Source of the DNA: Flavobacteriaceae bacterium UBA7433
Lineage (GTDB): Bacteria; Bacteroidota; Bacteroidia; Flavobacteriales; Flavobacteriaceae
NCBI GenBank assembly: GCA_002477565.1
Contig: DLQL01000106.1
Coordinates: 18,261-33,172 of the forward strand
Length of the DNA stretch: 14,912 nucleotides
Direction of reading: 5' to 3'
The translations under genes were made by a program, and so were the position numbers. The notes beneath the pieces are model-generated. The model did not search any database and was not told the DNA's origin. It worked only from the letters and a program-made list of their open reading frames with translations. Below, one piece after another: positions 1-7,014 of the stretch (its first letter is position 1; each line of letters starts with the position of its first letter).

Positions 1-797
1 TGGAAATCACCCTCATTCCCACCAACCAAGGCCAAGGAAAGCAAAGCTTATTTCTTTTGGGGAACAATGTTACAAAGAGAAAGGAGATTCAAGAGGAGGT
101 TGACCGTGTCCAACAAATCGACTACGAAAATTTGGTGCAGTTGCAAAAGGACCAAGCAAGTCAAATTGTGGAAGCGCAAGAAGAAGAACGCAAGCGAATC
201 GCCAAAGACATCCATGATGGAATTGGGCAAATCTTGACCGCTTTAAAGTTCAGTGTGGAATCCATCAACTTAGAAAATCGTGAAAATTCGGCCAAAAAAC
301 TTCAAGATCTAAAAGTAGTTTTTGGCCAATTGATCAAAGACGTGCGTGCAGTTACGTTTAGTTTGACACCTCCAGAATTGAGCGATCACGGGATTGCACC
401 TGCACTAAAAAAAATGACCGAAGAAATTTCCAAATTATCGGGAAAAAACATCTTTTTTGAAAACAAAACAGATTTTCAAAAACGCTTTGATTCTTTGACA
501 GAAACCAATTTGTATCGGGTCGCACAAGAGGCGGTGAACAACTCTTTAAAATATGCCAATTCTACTTTTGTACTCGTTTCTGTGAGCCACACAAAAGACC
601 TGCTGAGCATTGTCATCGACGACAATGGAGCTGGCTTTGATGTCGATGCGGTGGAGGCTTCTGAAAAGGGATTGGGAATGGGCTTGTTTTTTATGAAGGA
701 ACGGGTGAAATACGTTGACGGCCGCTTGTTTGTCAATTCTACCAAAGGAGAGGGAACACGAATCACCATCAACATTCCTTTGAGCGGCACAAATTGA
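1..797 (+). CDS. Sensor histidine kinase, C-terminal part (NarL/UhpB-type, HisKA_3)
   Basis: The frame is open from base 3 to the left edge, so this is the end of a longer gene; the TTG at 57 is not a real start. The first visible residues (EITLIPT... to NVTKRKEIQEE) resemble the last strand of a PAS domain and its linker helix. A HisKA_3 dimerisation region follows, with an H-box in ERKRIAKDIHDGIGQ; the phosphorylated His is encoded at 213-215. The HATPase_c domain shows an N-box (QEAVNNSLKYA), a G1 box (DDNGAGF) and a G2 box (GLGMGL). No transmembrane segment lies in the visible part, so location cannot be judged. Kinases of this type usually pass phosphate to LuxR/NarL-type response regulators; none is in the window. 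The gene ends 28 bp before the convergent DUF4954 gene. Domain assignment is firm; stimulus and partner are unknown. Confidence 0.93.
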   Translation, partial: EITLIPTNQGQGKQSLFLLGNNVTKRKEIQEEVDRVQQIDYENLVQLQKDQASQIVEAQEEERKRIAKDIHDGIGQILTALKFSVESINLENRENSAKKLQDLKVVFGQLIKDVRAVTFSLTPPELSDHGIAPALKKMTEEISKLSGKNIFFENKTDFQKRFDSLTETNLYRVAQEAVNNSLKYANSTFVLVSVSHTKDLLSIVIDDNGAGFDVDAVEASEKGLGMGLFFMKERVKYVDGRLFVNSTKGEGTRITINIPLSGTN

Positions 798-825
798 TGT
801 TTTTTTTACAATAGGGCTTTGTGAC

Positions 826-2847
826 CTAGGCCTGGAGCTTTACCATGGCGGCAATCACACGATCTCCCAGCGCTGTTTTTCTTTCGATGTGGTTTTGAAT
901 TTCCAACACGGTTGGGTTGTTTTCAAAATTTCCGCGAACACTTGAAAAATCCAGTTCGCGCTCTTTCAAATCACCATCGACTCCAAAGCTTACTTGTGTG
1001 GAAAGTGAAAATTCTTTTTGAGCATCTAGGTAGAGCATTTTGTCCAATTTTACAACGGCTTTTTTCCATTGGGAGACCATTCCAATCAATGCTTTGGGAG
1101 AAATTGTTTTCAAGTCGACTTGGTAGTGTTTTTCAATCAAGGAAGTCGCCCAATTCCATTCGTATTCGTAGTAGTTTTTATGAATTCCTTCCAGTTCTTT
1201 CGAGACTTCTGAAAGTTGATGAACGGTGCGGTCTTCTATTTTGCAAAGGAGTTCGTTTAAGGATTCCAATGGACAAATCAATCCGCTTACATCCAGCCAT
1301 TTGCTCATTCCAACAGAGGAACTCGGACGCAAAACAGTACGCAAATCGGCTGCAGAACGGATGTCTTTGTCCTGAATCCGACTGATGATTGAATTCCCTA
1401 AAAATTTGTCAATAATGGTAGTGTAGATAGCGATTCCTTTGCGGAGTGAATTTGCTTTGATGCGCATCGCGCCATAGCGGTATTCTTCTGCTTCCGAAGT
1501 TTCCTGCTTTTGAAGGTCTTTTAAAGCCTCTAGCCCTGCCACTACTTTGTGGATGGTAAACGGGCTCAACAAGTTGAAATTGATGAGATCCATCTGGTGG
1601 TTTTTATGTCTTTTGTCCCTTTTGACCCATTTTTGTGCATCTCTCAAAGTGCCCACACTTTTCAAATTGATGCCAGGAAAAAGCATGCTCTCGTCTTTGG
1701 CTTCAATCAAGTAAGAAAAGGGAAATATGCTAGAGTCAACATTGTGGTAATGCCTTCCAGAGACCAAGGTAAAGGCCCCGATTTTTGACGGCCATAAAAT
1801 GTAAGAGTTGCTGGTCGTTTTGGCACCGCGTTCCATAATACCCTGGTGGATTGGACCGAGTTTGTACATGTGATTGCTTTGATTCGAGCCGCTTCCTGCA
1901 TTCATAAAAGAAAACATTCCTGCAATAAGGAGTGTGGATTTGTGGTGGGTTACGGTATAAGGGCCAGCAAAAATAGAACAGGCCTCTCCATTGAAACCTT
2001 GACTGTTTGCAAAAAAGACGGAATGCTCCGCTGAGTAATGCTTGTCCAAAGTACATCCTTGACCAACAAAACAATTTGTAAGGAGGGTCGCATTGTCCAC
2101 GATTGTGTCGCTGCTGATGATAAAATTTTCGGCCATGACTTCTGAGCCAATGTAGATGGGCGCATCTTTATAGGAATTCAAACTTCCATTTTGAAGACTC
2201 ACCACCCCTTCTAATTTTGCATAAGAACCAATATTGACATCTTTGATGGAGCGGCAATTCAAAATTTCCACGTGGTCCCCAATGGTTCCCATATCCGATT
2301 TTACGGAGTTTGTATACGCGTGAATCATCTCTTTCAAATGCGCAATCAAGTCTTTGCGGTGTCTGTATAGCGATTGGATGTAGGCAAGTTGTGCGGAGAG
2401 GTGGTCGTAAATAAGAATTTCTCGTCCTCCTCCCTCGTTGATGGCCTCAACCACAGTTCCATTGCCAAAAGTAGCCTCTCCTTCCACCGCGATGTGTCCC
2501 ACATTTTCAATCACGACATGGGCACCGATGCGGTAATTGGCGATGTAGTTTTTGACATTGGCAATAAAGGGGTGGTCTCCAACAGTACAGTTGTGCAGGT
2601 GTGTGTTGTAGATTCCATTGGGTCTGACCACTCCGCCAAAAGCGGTGTTTTCTCCTGAAATCGCACCAATTCGAATGCACCCTGAAAAGGTGGTGTTTTG
2701 TATTTTTGAGAGGTCTGTTTTATCTGTAATCCAAACAGCATTCCAGTCAGTAGCAGTACATTTTTGAGCTATAAGTTGTTGTTTCTCTTTCTCAGAGGGC
2801 GTAAAGTAGGACTTCATCGAAGGTTGTTTAGTGCGCGAATTTTCCAT
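826..2847 (-). CDS. DUF4954 family protein with left-handed beta-helix (hexapeptide) repeats
   Basis: This is a 673-residue protein without signal peptide or membrane segments, so probably cytoplasmic. Residues about 50-365 have the short-period pattern of a left-handed beta-helix, as in hexapeptide acyltransferases and the C-terminal part of sugar nucleotidyltransferases (for example IxNV, IGxH, VxIGSY, YIGSEV). The most conserved block, from memory of Bacteroides homologues, is around residues 290-340: FAGPYTVTHHKSTLL followed by AGMFSFMNAGSGSNQSNH. The His, Ser and Asn in it are candidate active-site residues. The C-terminal 250 residues are mostly helical. I recognise the family as DUF4954; its reaction is not established to my knowledge, and a sugar-nucleotide or acyl-transfer role is only a guess from the fold. 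It is transcribed alone, convergent with the histidine kinase and divergent from the YgiQ gene. The second Met (residue 11) could be the start; the first is kept. Confidence 0.88.
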   Translation of the reverse strand: MENSRTKQPSMKSYFTPSEKEKQQLIAQKCTATDWNAVWITDKTDLSKIQNTTFSGCIRIGAISGENTAFGGVVRPNGIYNTHLHNCTVGDHPFIANVKNYIANYRIGAHVVIENVGHIAVEGEATFGNGTVVEAINEGGGREILIYDHLSAQLAYIQSLYRHRKDLIAHLKEMIHAYTNSVKSDMGTIGDHVEILNCRSIKDVNIGSYAKLEGVVSLQNGSLNSYKDAPIYIGSEVMAENFIISSDTIVDNATLLTNCFVGQGCTLDKHYSAEHSVFFANSQGFNGEACSIFAGPYTVTHHKSTLLIAGMFSFMNAGSGSNQSNHMYKLGPIHQGIMERGAKTTSNSYILWPSKIGAFTLVSGRHYHNVDSSIFPFSYLIEAKDESMLFPGINLKSVGTLRDAQKWVKRDKRHKNHQMDLINFNLLSPFTIHKVVAGLEALKDLQKQETSEAEEYRYGAMRIKANSLRKGIAIYTTIIDKFLGNSIISRIQDKDIRSAADLRTVLRPSSSVGMSKWLDVSGLICPLESLNELLCKIEDRTVHQLSEVSKELEGIHKNYYEYEWNWATSLIEKHYQVDLKTISPKALIGMVSQWKKAVVKLDKMLYLDAQKEFSLSTQVSFGVDGDLKERELDFSSVRGNFENNPTVLEIQNHIERKTALGDRVIAAMVKLQA

Positions 2848-2963
2848 AAAAGTAACAAATATTCACAAAGGACAATGACCTAATCAAAAAAACAAAGCTT
2901 TAAGTGAAAATCGGAGGTTTTCCCTTTTGCGATTGCTCCCTTTATATTGTGTATATTTGCGGC
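2848..2963. other. Divergent intergenic region between the DUF4954 and YgiQ genes
   Basis: These 116 bp must hold promoters for both directions. The plus-strand promoter is clear and listed separately. On the minus strand no exact TAnnTTTG is present; the nearest is AATATTTG read on the complement of about 2856-2863, eight bases before the DUF4954 ATG, with a TTTG 21 bases further upstream. That is a one-mismatch element and only a weak suggestion. No small gene is seen. Confidence 0.6.
2926..2959 (+). promoter_or_regulatory. Bacteroidetes-type promoter of the YgiQ gene
   Basis: A TTTG at 2926-2929 and an exact TAnnTTTG (TATATTTG) at 2952-2959 are separated by 22 bases, within the spacing described for the Bacteroidetes primary sigma factor (-33 TTTG or TTG, -7 TAnnTTTG). 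The ATG at 2964 follows after only four bases, so transcription should start at or very near the start codon. Confidence 0.7.
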
Positions 2964-4994
2964 ATGCGAGAATTACGGTTGTCAGATTGGTTGCCCACGA
3001 CCCGAAAAGAGGTCAAATTACGAGGTTGGGAAACATTGGATGTCATTCTTTTCAGTGGAGATGCCTATGTAGACCATCCTTCTTTTGGTCCTGCGGTGAT
3101 TGGACGGCTCCTAGAAAGTTACGGTTTGAAAGTAGCCATCGTTCCACAACCCTCTGTTCACGACAGTCTTCAAGACTTTACAAAGCTCGGGAAGCCCAGA
3201 CTTTTTTTTGGAGTCACCTCCGGAGTGATGGACTCCATGGTCAGCAATTATACAGCCAGTAAAAGAGAACGCGACAAAGATGCCTATACCCCCAATGGAG
3301 ACAAAGGCTTTCGTCCGGATTATGCAACCACCGTATACAGCAAGATTCTCAAAGAAAAATACCCAGACACGCCCGTACTTTTGGGAGGAATTGAAGCTTC
3401 TTTGCGGCGCGTGACCCACTACGACTATTGGACAGACGCGTTGAAGCCCACTATCTTAAAAGAATCTGGCGCGGACATGCTGGTTTACGGTATGGGAGAG
3501 CAACCTTTGAAAGAAGTGGTCACTTTGATGGAAAAAGGGATTCCTTTTGAATCCTTGACCACCATCAAACAGACGGCTATTTTACGTCCAAAAAACCAGA
3601 AATTGCCTCAAAACAAAAACTGGAAAGACAAGGTTTTGAGCACGCACGAAGCTTGTCTTAAAAACAAAAAAACCTTTGCAGCCAATTTCAAAACCATCGA
3701 ACAAGAATCGAACAAGACCTATGGCGCTCGAATCTTGCAAGACGTCGGTCAAGAAACCTTGATCATCAATCCGCCTTATCCGACCATGTTGGAAAAGGAA
3801 ATTGACGCTTCTTTTGATTTGCCCTATACCCGTTTGCCGCACCCTAAATACAACAAAAGAGGTCCCATTCCTGCTTTTGAAATGATCAAATTTTCTATCA
3901 ATACCCACCGTGGGTGTTTTGGCGGCTGTAGTTTTTGTACCATCTCTGCTCATCAAGGAAAATTCATTGCAAGTAGAAGCAAGGAGTCCATTTTAAAAGA
4001 AGTCGATCAAGTGGCAAACATGCCCGATTTCAAAGGCTACTTGTCTGACATTGGAGGTCCCTCGGCCAACATGTACCAAATGAAAGGCAAGGTGCAAGAG
4101 ATTTGTGACAAATGCGTTGCCCCCTCATGCATCAATCCTGTGATTTGTTCAAACTTGGACACCTCCCACGCAGCGATGACCGATTTGTACCGATCGGTAG
4201 ACAAGCATCCAAAAGTAAAAAAATCCTTTATCGGTTCTGGAATCCGCTACGACATGCTGGTGCCAGAATTCAATAAAAATGCCTGTCCCAAAGAATTGGA
4301 AGACTACACTGAAGAAGTGGTCACCAACCACGTTTCTGGACGTTTGAAAGTGGCTCCAGAACACACTTCAGATCCAGTGCTCAAGCTGATGCGCAAACCT
4401 TCGTTTTCCAACTTTCACCAGTTCAAAAAACTCTTTGATAAAATCAACCTCCGCAAAAAACTCAACTTGCAGTTGATTCCGTATTTTATTTCCAGTCATC
4501 CGGCAAGTGAGCTCGAAGACATGGCCAACTTGGCCGCGGAAACCAAAGACATGGGCTTTAAATTGGAGCAAGTACAGGGGTTTACGCCAACCCCGATGAC
4601 CGTTGCTACCGTTATTTATTACAGCGGCTACCACCCTTATACCTTGGAAAGAATGAAAACGCCCAAGACCAAAAAAGAAAAAGACGAACAACACCGTTTC
4701 TTTTTTTGGTACAAGAAAGAAAACCAAGACTGGATTCGAAAAACCTTGGTAAAAGTTGGACGTCAGGACTTGGCTGACCGCCTGTTGCCTGATCGACGCA
4801 GCTTTAAAAACAATAAAAATTTCAAAGTAAAAAACACCTTTGACGACGCCGTAGAAACTCCAAAGCACAGCAGAGCAAAGGCTTCCAAATCCAAAGGAAA
4901 TCGGAAAGGAAGCAATTTTGTAAGTGTGCTAAACAGCGCCGATAAAAACGGAGCGCGCAAGCGAAAACCCAAAAGAAGGCGTTCTAGTTCGTAG
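2964..4994 (+). CDS. YgiQ family radical SAM protein (UPF0313)
   Basis: From the Met at 2964 the product has 676 residues. The frame extends 20 codons upstream to an ATG at 2904, but those codons run through the promoter, and homologues I remember begin with the equivalent of LSDWLPTTRKEV, so 2964 is preferred. Visible marks: an N-terminal domain with SGDAYVDHPSFG and GGIEASLRR (B12-binding-like fold in this family); the radical SAM cluster CFGGCSFC with Cys 318, 322 and 325 (CxxxCxxC) for the 4Fe-4S centre; a Cys-rich stretch CDKCVAPSC; and the conserved KVAPEHTSD and FTPTPMTVATVIYY blocks. It should bind S-adenosylmethionine and be cytosolic; the substrate is not known. The last 50 or so residues are a Lys/Arg/Ser-rich tail, probably disordered. 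It stands alone as a transcription unit or is read through into the MscS gene 49 bp downstream. Confidence 0.93.
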   Translation: MRELRLSDWLPTTRKEVKLRGWETLDVILFSGDAYVDHPSFGPAVIGRLLESYGLKVAIVPQPSVHDSLQDFTKLGKPRLFFGVTSGVMDSMVSNYTASKRERDKDAYTPNGDKGFRPDYATTVYSKILKEKYPDTPVLLGGIEASLRRVTHYDYWTDALKPTILKESGADMLVYGMGEQPLKEVVTLMEKGIPFESLTTIKQTAILRPKNQKLPQNKNWKDKVLSTHEACLKNKKTFAANFKTIEQESNKTYGARILQDVGQETLIINPPYPTMLEKEIDASFDLPYTRLPHPKYNKRGPIPAFEMIKFSINTHRGCFGGCSFCTISAHQGKFIASRSKESILKEVDQVANMPDFKGYLSDIGGPSANMYQMKGKVQEICDKCVAPSCINPVICSNLDTSHAAMTDLYRSVDKHPKVKKSFIGSGIRYDMLVPEFNKNACPKELEDYTEEVVTNHVSGRLKVAPEHTSDPVLKLMRKPSFSNFHQFKKLFDKINLRKKLNLQLIPYFISSHPASELEDMANLAAETKDMGFKLEQVQGFTPTPMTVATVIYYSGYHPYTLERMKTPKTKKEKDEQHRFFFWYKKENQDWIRKTLVKVGRQDLADRLLPDRRSFKNNKNFKVKNTFDDAVETPKHSRAKASKSKGNRKGSNFVSVLNSADKNGARKRKPKRRRSSS

Positions 4995-5031
4995 AGACTG
5001 CCTCTTTTTTTTTACTTTTGAGAAAACATTC

Positions 5032-5039
5032 TATTTTTC
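5032..5039 (+). promoter_or_regulatory. Possible -7 element of the MscS gene
   Basis: TATTTTTC at 5032-5039 differs from TAnnTTTG only in its last base and sits four bases before the ATG at 5044, the same spacing as in front of the YgiQ gene. No good TTTG or TTG lies 17-23 bases upstream; that stretch is a T-rich run. The gene may instead be cotranscribed with the YgiQ gene. Confidence 0.3.
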
Positions 5040-5043
5040 ACCG

Positions 5044-6669
5044 ATGAAAAAAATCACATTCTTCTTTGTCTTGTTGGCCACCACTGTTTTTTCACAAACA
5101 GAAGTTGACAAAGACCTCGCGTCACCACACGCCACAATTTACACCCATTTGTTCGCACTCCAAGAAGACAGTTACGACCTTGAAAAAGCGGCGTCTACCA
5201 TTTATGGAGCCTCCGAAAAGAGAGCCGAAGAGATCGCGCTCAAAATCAAACAAGTATTGGACGGAAAAGGCCTGCGTGTTGCAATTGCTTCCTTGCCCAA
5301 GGATCCTGATTATTTGGACACATTGCAAACCTTTGGTACTGAACCGATGTACGTTCTCTTTCCAAGTCAACTGCCGGAGATTTCTGTCGAAAAAATAAAT
5401 GGGAATTGGTATTACAGCCAAGAAACCAACCAACAAATCGACCGTTTGTACCGCGAAGTATACCCCGCAGGAACAGAACTTCTGAAAAAGAGCATTCCCA
5501 ATGTAGGGCATTTGAGAATGTTCGGGTTGGAAGTTTGGCAATACGTGGGTTTATTGGTTCTATTGGTCTTGTCTGTAGCCTTGTTTTACATCCAGAACAA
5601 AGTCATCTTTTGGCTGCTCAAAAGCCTTGAAAAATACTTGATTCGTTTTGCGCACAATTCCCTCAACGATTCCTTGCTAAAACTCTCTCGCCCTATCAGT
5701 TGGTTGTTGGTATTTTACGCCTTGGAAAACTACATTCCCATCTTGCAATTTCCCATTGAGGTAAATTCTTTTTTGCTAAAAGGGCTGCACATCGGACAAA
5801 CGGTACTTTGGATATACGTCTTTCTTCAGCTGGTTCAGGTGTTGATGGATATTTACGGCTCCTATTCTCTGAAGACAGAAAGCAAATTGGACGACCAGCT
5901 CACGCCTATCTTAAAACGCTTGCTGAGAGGCTTGGTGTTTTTTGTGGGGGGGTTGAAAATGCTCACCATTTTTGGAGCCGATGTGACCACCGTCATCGCG
6001 GGAGCATCTATTGGCGGTTTGGCAGTAGCCTTGGCCTCCCAAGACACCGTCAGAAACCTGATTGGTACCTTTATGATCTTTTTAGACAAGCCTTTTCAGA
6101 TTGGAGATTGGATTGTGGGAGGAGGCGTAGAAGGAACTGTAGAAGAAGTCGGCTTCCGTTCCAGTAGAATCCGTGCGGCAGACACTTCGGTTTTTACCAT
6201 TCCCAATAGCAAACTGTCCGAAATCGTCATCAACAATTTGGGCTTGCGCTTGTACAGAAGGTACAAAACTGTTTTGGGCATTCGCTACGACACTCCTCCT
6301 GAGTTGATTGAAGCCTTTGTAAAAGGAGTACGCGCTTTGGTAGACACACATCCTGACACGCGTTCTGAAGATTACAATGTTGAATTTACCGGTTTTGGAA
6401 ATTCCGCATTGGAAATTCTGTTAAATGTCTATTTTAAAAATCCAGGTTGGGGCAAAGAACAGTCTTCCAAACACCGTTTGCACATCGCTATTGTCAAATT
6501 GGCTAAAGAGCTGGGTGTCGAATTCGCCTTCCCTTCTCAGACACTTATGATCGAGGATTTTCCCGAAAAACAAGCACTTGATTTGAAGTACGATACAGAT
6601 TTATTTCGCACAGACAAAGTCATTCAAGAAGCCGTAGCAAGTTTTAAAAACGGACTGGGACCTTCTTGA
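5044..6669 (+). CDS. MscS-family small-conductance mechanosensitive channel
   Basis: This 541-residue inner-membrane channel should open under membrane tension to release solutes after osmotic downshock. A signal peptide (MKKITFFFVLLATTVFS, likely cut before Gln18) is followed by a periplasmic domain of about 140 residues. Membrane segments lie near residues 164-183, 215-235, 246-271 and 290-312. The pore helix with small residues (about 316-331, GASIGGLAVALASQD) runs into NLIGTFMIFLDKPFQIGDWI, the MscS signature at the start of the cytoplasmic beta domain (about 339-357). The remaining residues form the beta domain and the alpha/beta cage. It is longer than E. coli MscS because of the N-terminal periplasmic part, an architecture I associate with Bacteroidetes members. 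The ATG at 5044 fits the signal peptide exactly. Which ion or stress it serves cannot be told. Confidence 0.93.
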   Translation: MKKITFFFVLLATTVFSQTEVDKDLASPHATIYTHLFALQEDSYDLEKAASTIYGASEKRAEEIALKIKQVLDGKGLRVAIASLPKDPDYLDTLQTFGTEPMYVLFPSQLPEISVEKINGNWYYSQETNQQIDRLYREVYPAGTELLKKSIPNVGHLRMFGLEVWQYVGLLVLLVLSVALFYIQNKVIFWLLKSLEKYLIRFAHNSLNDSLLKLSRPISWLLVFYALENYIPILQFPIEVNSFLLKGLHIGQTVLWIYVFLQLVQVLMDIYGSYSLKTESKLDDQLTPILKRLLRGLVFFVGGLKMLTIFGADVTTVIAGASIGGLAVALASQDTVRNLIGTFMIFLDKPFQIGDWIVGGGVEGTVEEVGFRSSRIRAADTSVFTIPNSKLSEIVINNLGLRLYRRYKTVLGIRYDTPPELIEAFVKGVRALVDTHPDTRSEDYNVEFTGFGNSALEILLNVYFKNPGWGKEQSSKHRLHIAIVKLAKELGVEFAFPSQTLMIEDFPEKQALDLKYDTDLFRTDKVIQEAVASFKNGLGPS

Positions 6670-6688
6670 CATTGAAGAAAAAAACCAA

Positions 6689-6738
6689 GAGTCGGCAAGT
6701 GCTTAAATATTTTTGGACCTGCTGACTCGTTTGTTTTG
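6689..6738 (+). terminator. Likely intrinsic terminator after the MscS gene
   Basis: GAGTCGGCA (6689-6697) pairs with TGCTGACTC (6720-6728): nine base pairs including one G-U, around an AT-rich loop of 22 bases. The T-rich run GTTTGTTTTG (6729-6738) follows. It begins 20 bp past the MscS stop and would separate that gene from the arginine leader region. The loop is long and the T-run interrupted, so strength is uncertain. Confidence 0.55.
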
Positions 6739-6748
6739 ATAAAAGCCG

Positions 6749-6756
6749 TACCTTTG
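6749..6756 (+). promoter_or_regulatory. Promoter -7 element P1 upstream of the arginine leader ORF
   Basis: TACCTTTG at 6749-6756 matches TAnnTTTG exactly. The upstream TTTG at 6730-6733 is only 15 bases away, shorter than the usual 17-23, so the -33 part is weak. The ATG of the leader ORF follows after five bases. Confidence 0.5.
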
Positions 6757-6761
6757 TATCG

Positions 6762-6833
6762 ATGAAAATTGCTTACACATACAAAATCACAAGGACATTC
6801 TGCTTCACGAAGCGCTGTCGCTGTACGCGCTAA
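6762..6833 (+). CDS. Candidate Arg-rich leader peptide of the arginine operon
   Basis: An ATG at 6762, five bases after an exact TAnnTTTG element, opens a 23-codon frame ending in TAA at 6831-6833. The peptide begins MKIAYTYKITR and ends TKRCRCTR. It has Arg at codons 11, 18, 20 and 23, so three of the last six sense codons are Arg (CGC). It also has three Cys in its second half. Arg codons clustered next to the stop and overlapping competing hairpins are the layout of attenuator leader peptides, and the next annotated gene downstream starts the arginine operon. No function as a protein is proposed. A cysteine-sensing leader or a chance ORF are the alternatives. The reading is inference from layout; I know of no described homologue. 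Confidence 0.5.
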   Translation: MKIAYTYKITRTFCFTKRCRCTR

Positions 6834-6857
6834 TTCTTCCTCTCTTCGCGAAGAATT
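6802..6857 (+). promoter_or_regulatory. Competing RNA hairpins overlapping the leader ORF (candidate attenuator)
   Basis: Several pairings exclude each other. GCTT/AAGC at 6802-6813 forms a small hairpin. AGCGC (6811-6815) pairs with GCGCT (6827-6831). AATTCTTC (6832-6839) pairs perfectly with GAAGAATT (6850-6857) around 10 bases, just after the leader stop. CTTCACGAAG (6803-6812), inside the Arg-codon stretch, can instead pair with CTTCGCGAAG (6844-6853), nine of ten positions, which would break the last hairpin. A ribosome stalled on the CGC codons would cover 6803-6812. The last hairpin lacks a following T-run, so it is not a standard terminator. Confidence 0.42.
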
Positions 6858-6954
6858 TCAACAGTAAGAACCTATTTAAAACGTTTTTGTACTTATTTTT
6901 ATCAAATCTCAAAATGTACACTTCATTCCATTTTTTTAGCAAAAATTTTCAAAG

Positions 6955-6962
6955 TATCTTTG
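6955..6962 (+). promoter_or_regulatory. Promoter -7 element P2 of the arginine operon
   Basis: TATCTTTG at 6955-6962 matches TAnnTTTG exactly. No TTG or TTTG lies at the expected distance upstream, where there is a run of T (6931-6937). Transcription should begin near 6967-6969, giving a leader of about 130 bases before the GNAT gene. Confidence 0.5.
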
Positions 6963-6971
6963 CTGATATTT

Positions 6972-6983
6972 TAACAATTGTTA
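6972..6983. promoter_or_regulatory. Perfect 12-bp palindrome, possible operator
   Basis: TAACAATTGTTA at 6972-6983 is its own reverse complement and starts nine bases after the P2 -7 element, at or just after the expected transcription start. That position suits a repressor such as ArgR, although the sequence does not resemble the E. coli ARG box (TGAAT-type). The regulator is unknown. Confidence 0.4.
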
Positions 6984-7000
6984 CCCGTGTTCTTTACCGC

Positions 7001-7014
7001 CGCCCTTGGGGGCG
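7001..7014 (+). other. GC-rich hairpin in the arginine operon leader
   Basis: CGCCC and GGGCG form five G-C pairs around a TTGG loop, inside a GC-rich island (about 6998-7014) that stands out from the AT-rich flanks. No T-run follows, so it is not an intrinsic terminator. It could structure the 5' untranslated region or stabilise the RNA. Confidence 0.35.

Noticed and set aside
57..797. Histidine kinase as a complete 246-residue gene starting at TTG 57
   Set aside because: The frame is open back to base 3 and the upstream residues continue a PAS-like strand; this is a truncated gene at the window edge.
798..825. Bidirectional terminator between the convergent histidine kinase and DUF4954 genes
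   Set aside because: A T-run is present but I could not find a convincing stem in the 28 bp.
2904..2963. 20-residue N-terminal extension of the YgiQ protein
   Set aside because: It spans an exact Bacteroidetes promoter element and has no counterpart in homologues I remember.
4368..4868. Minus-strand ORF opposite the YgiQ gene
   Set aside because: Shadow frame, Phe/Val-rich, no motif.
6832..6857. Hairpin after the leader ORF as a standard intrinsic terminator
   Set aside because: The 8-bp stem is AT-rich and followed by TTCAACAG rather than a T-run; kept only as part of a candidate switch.
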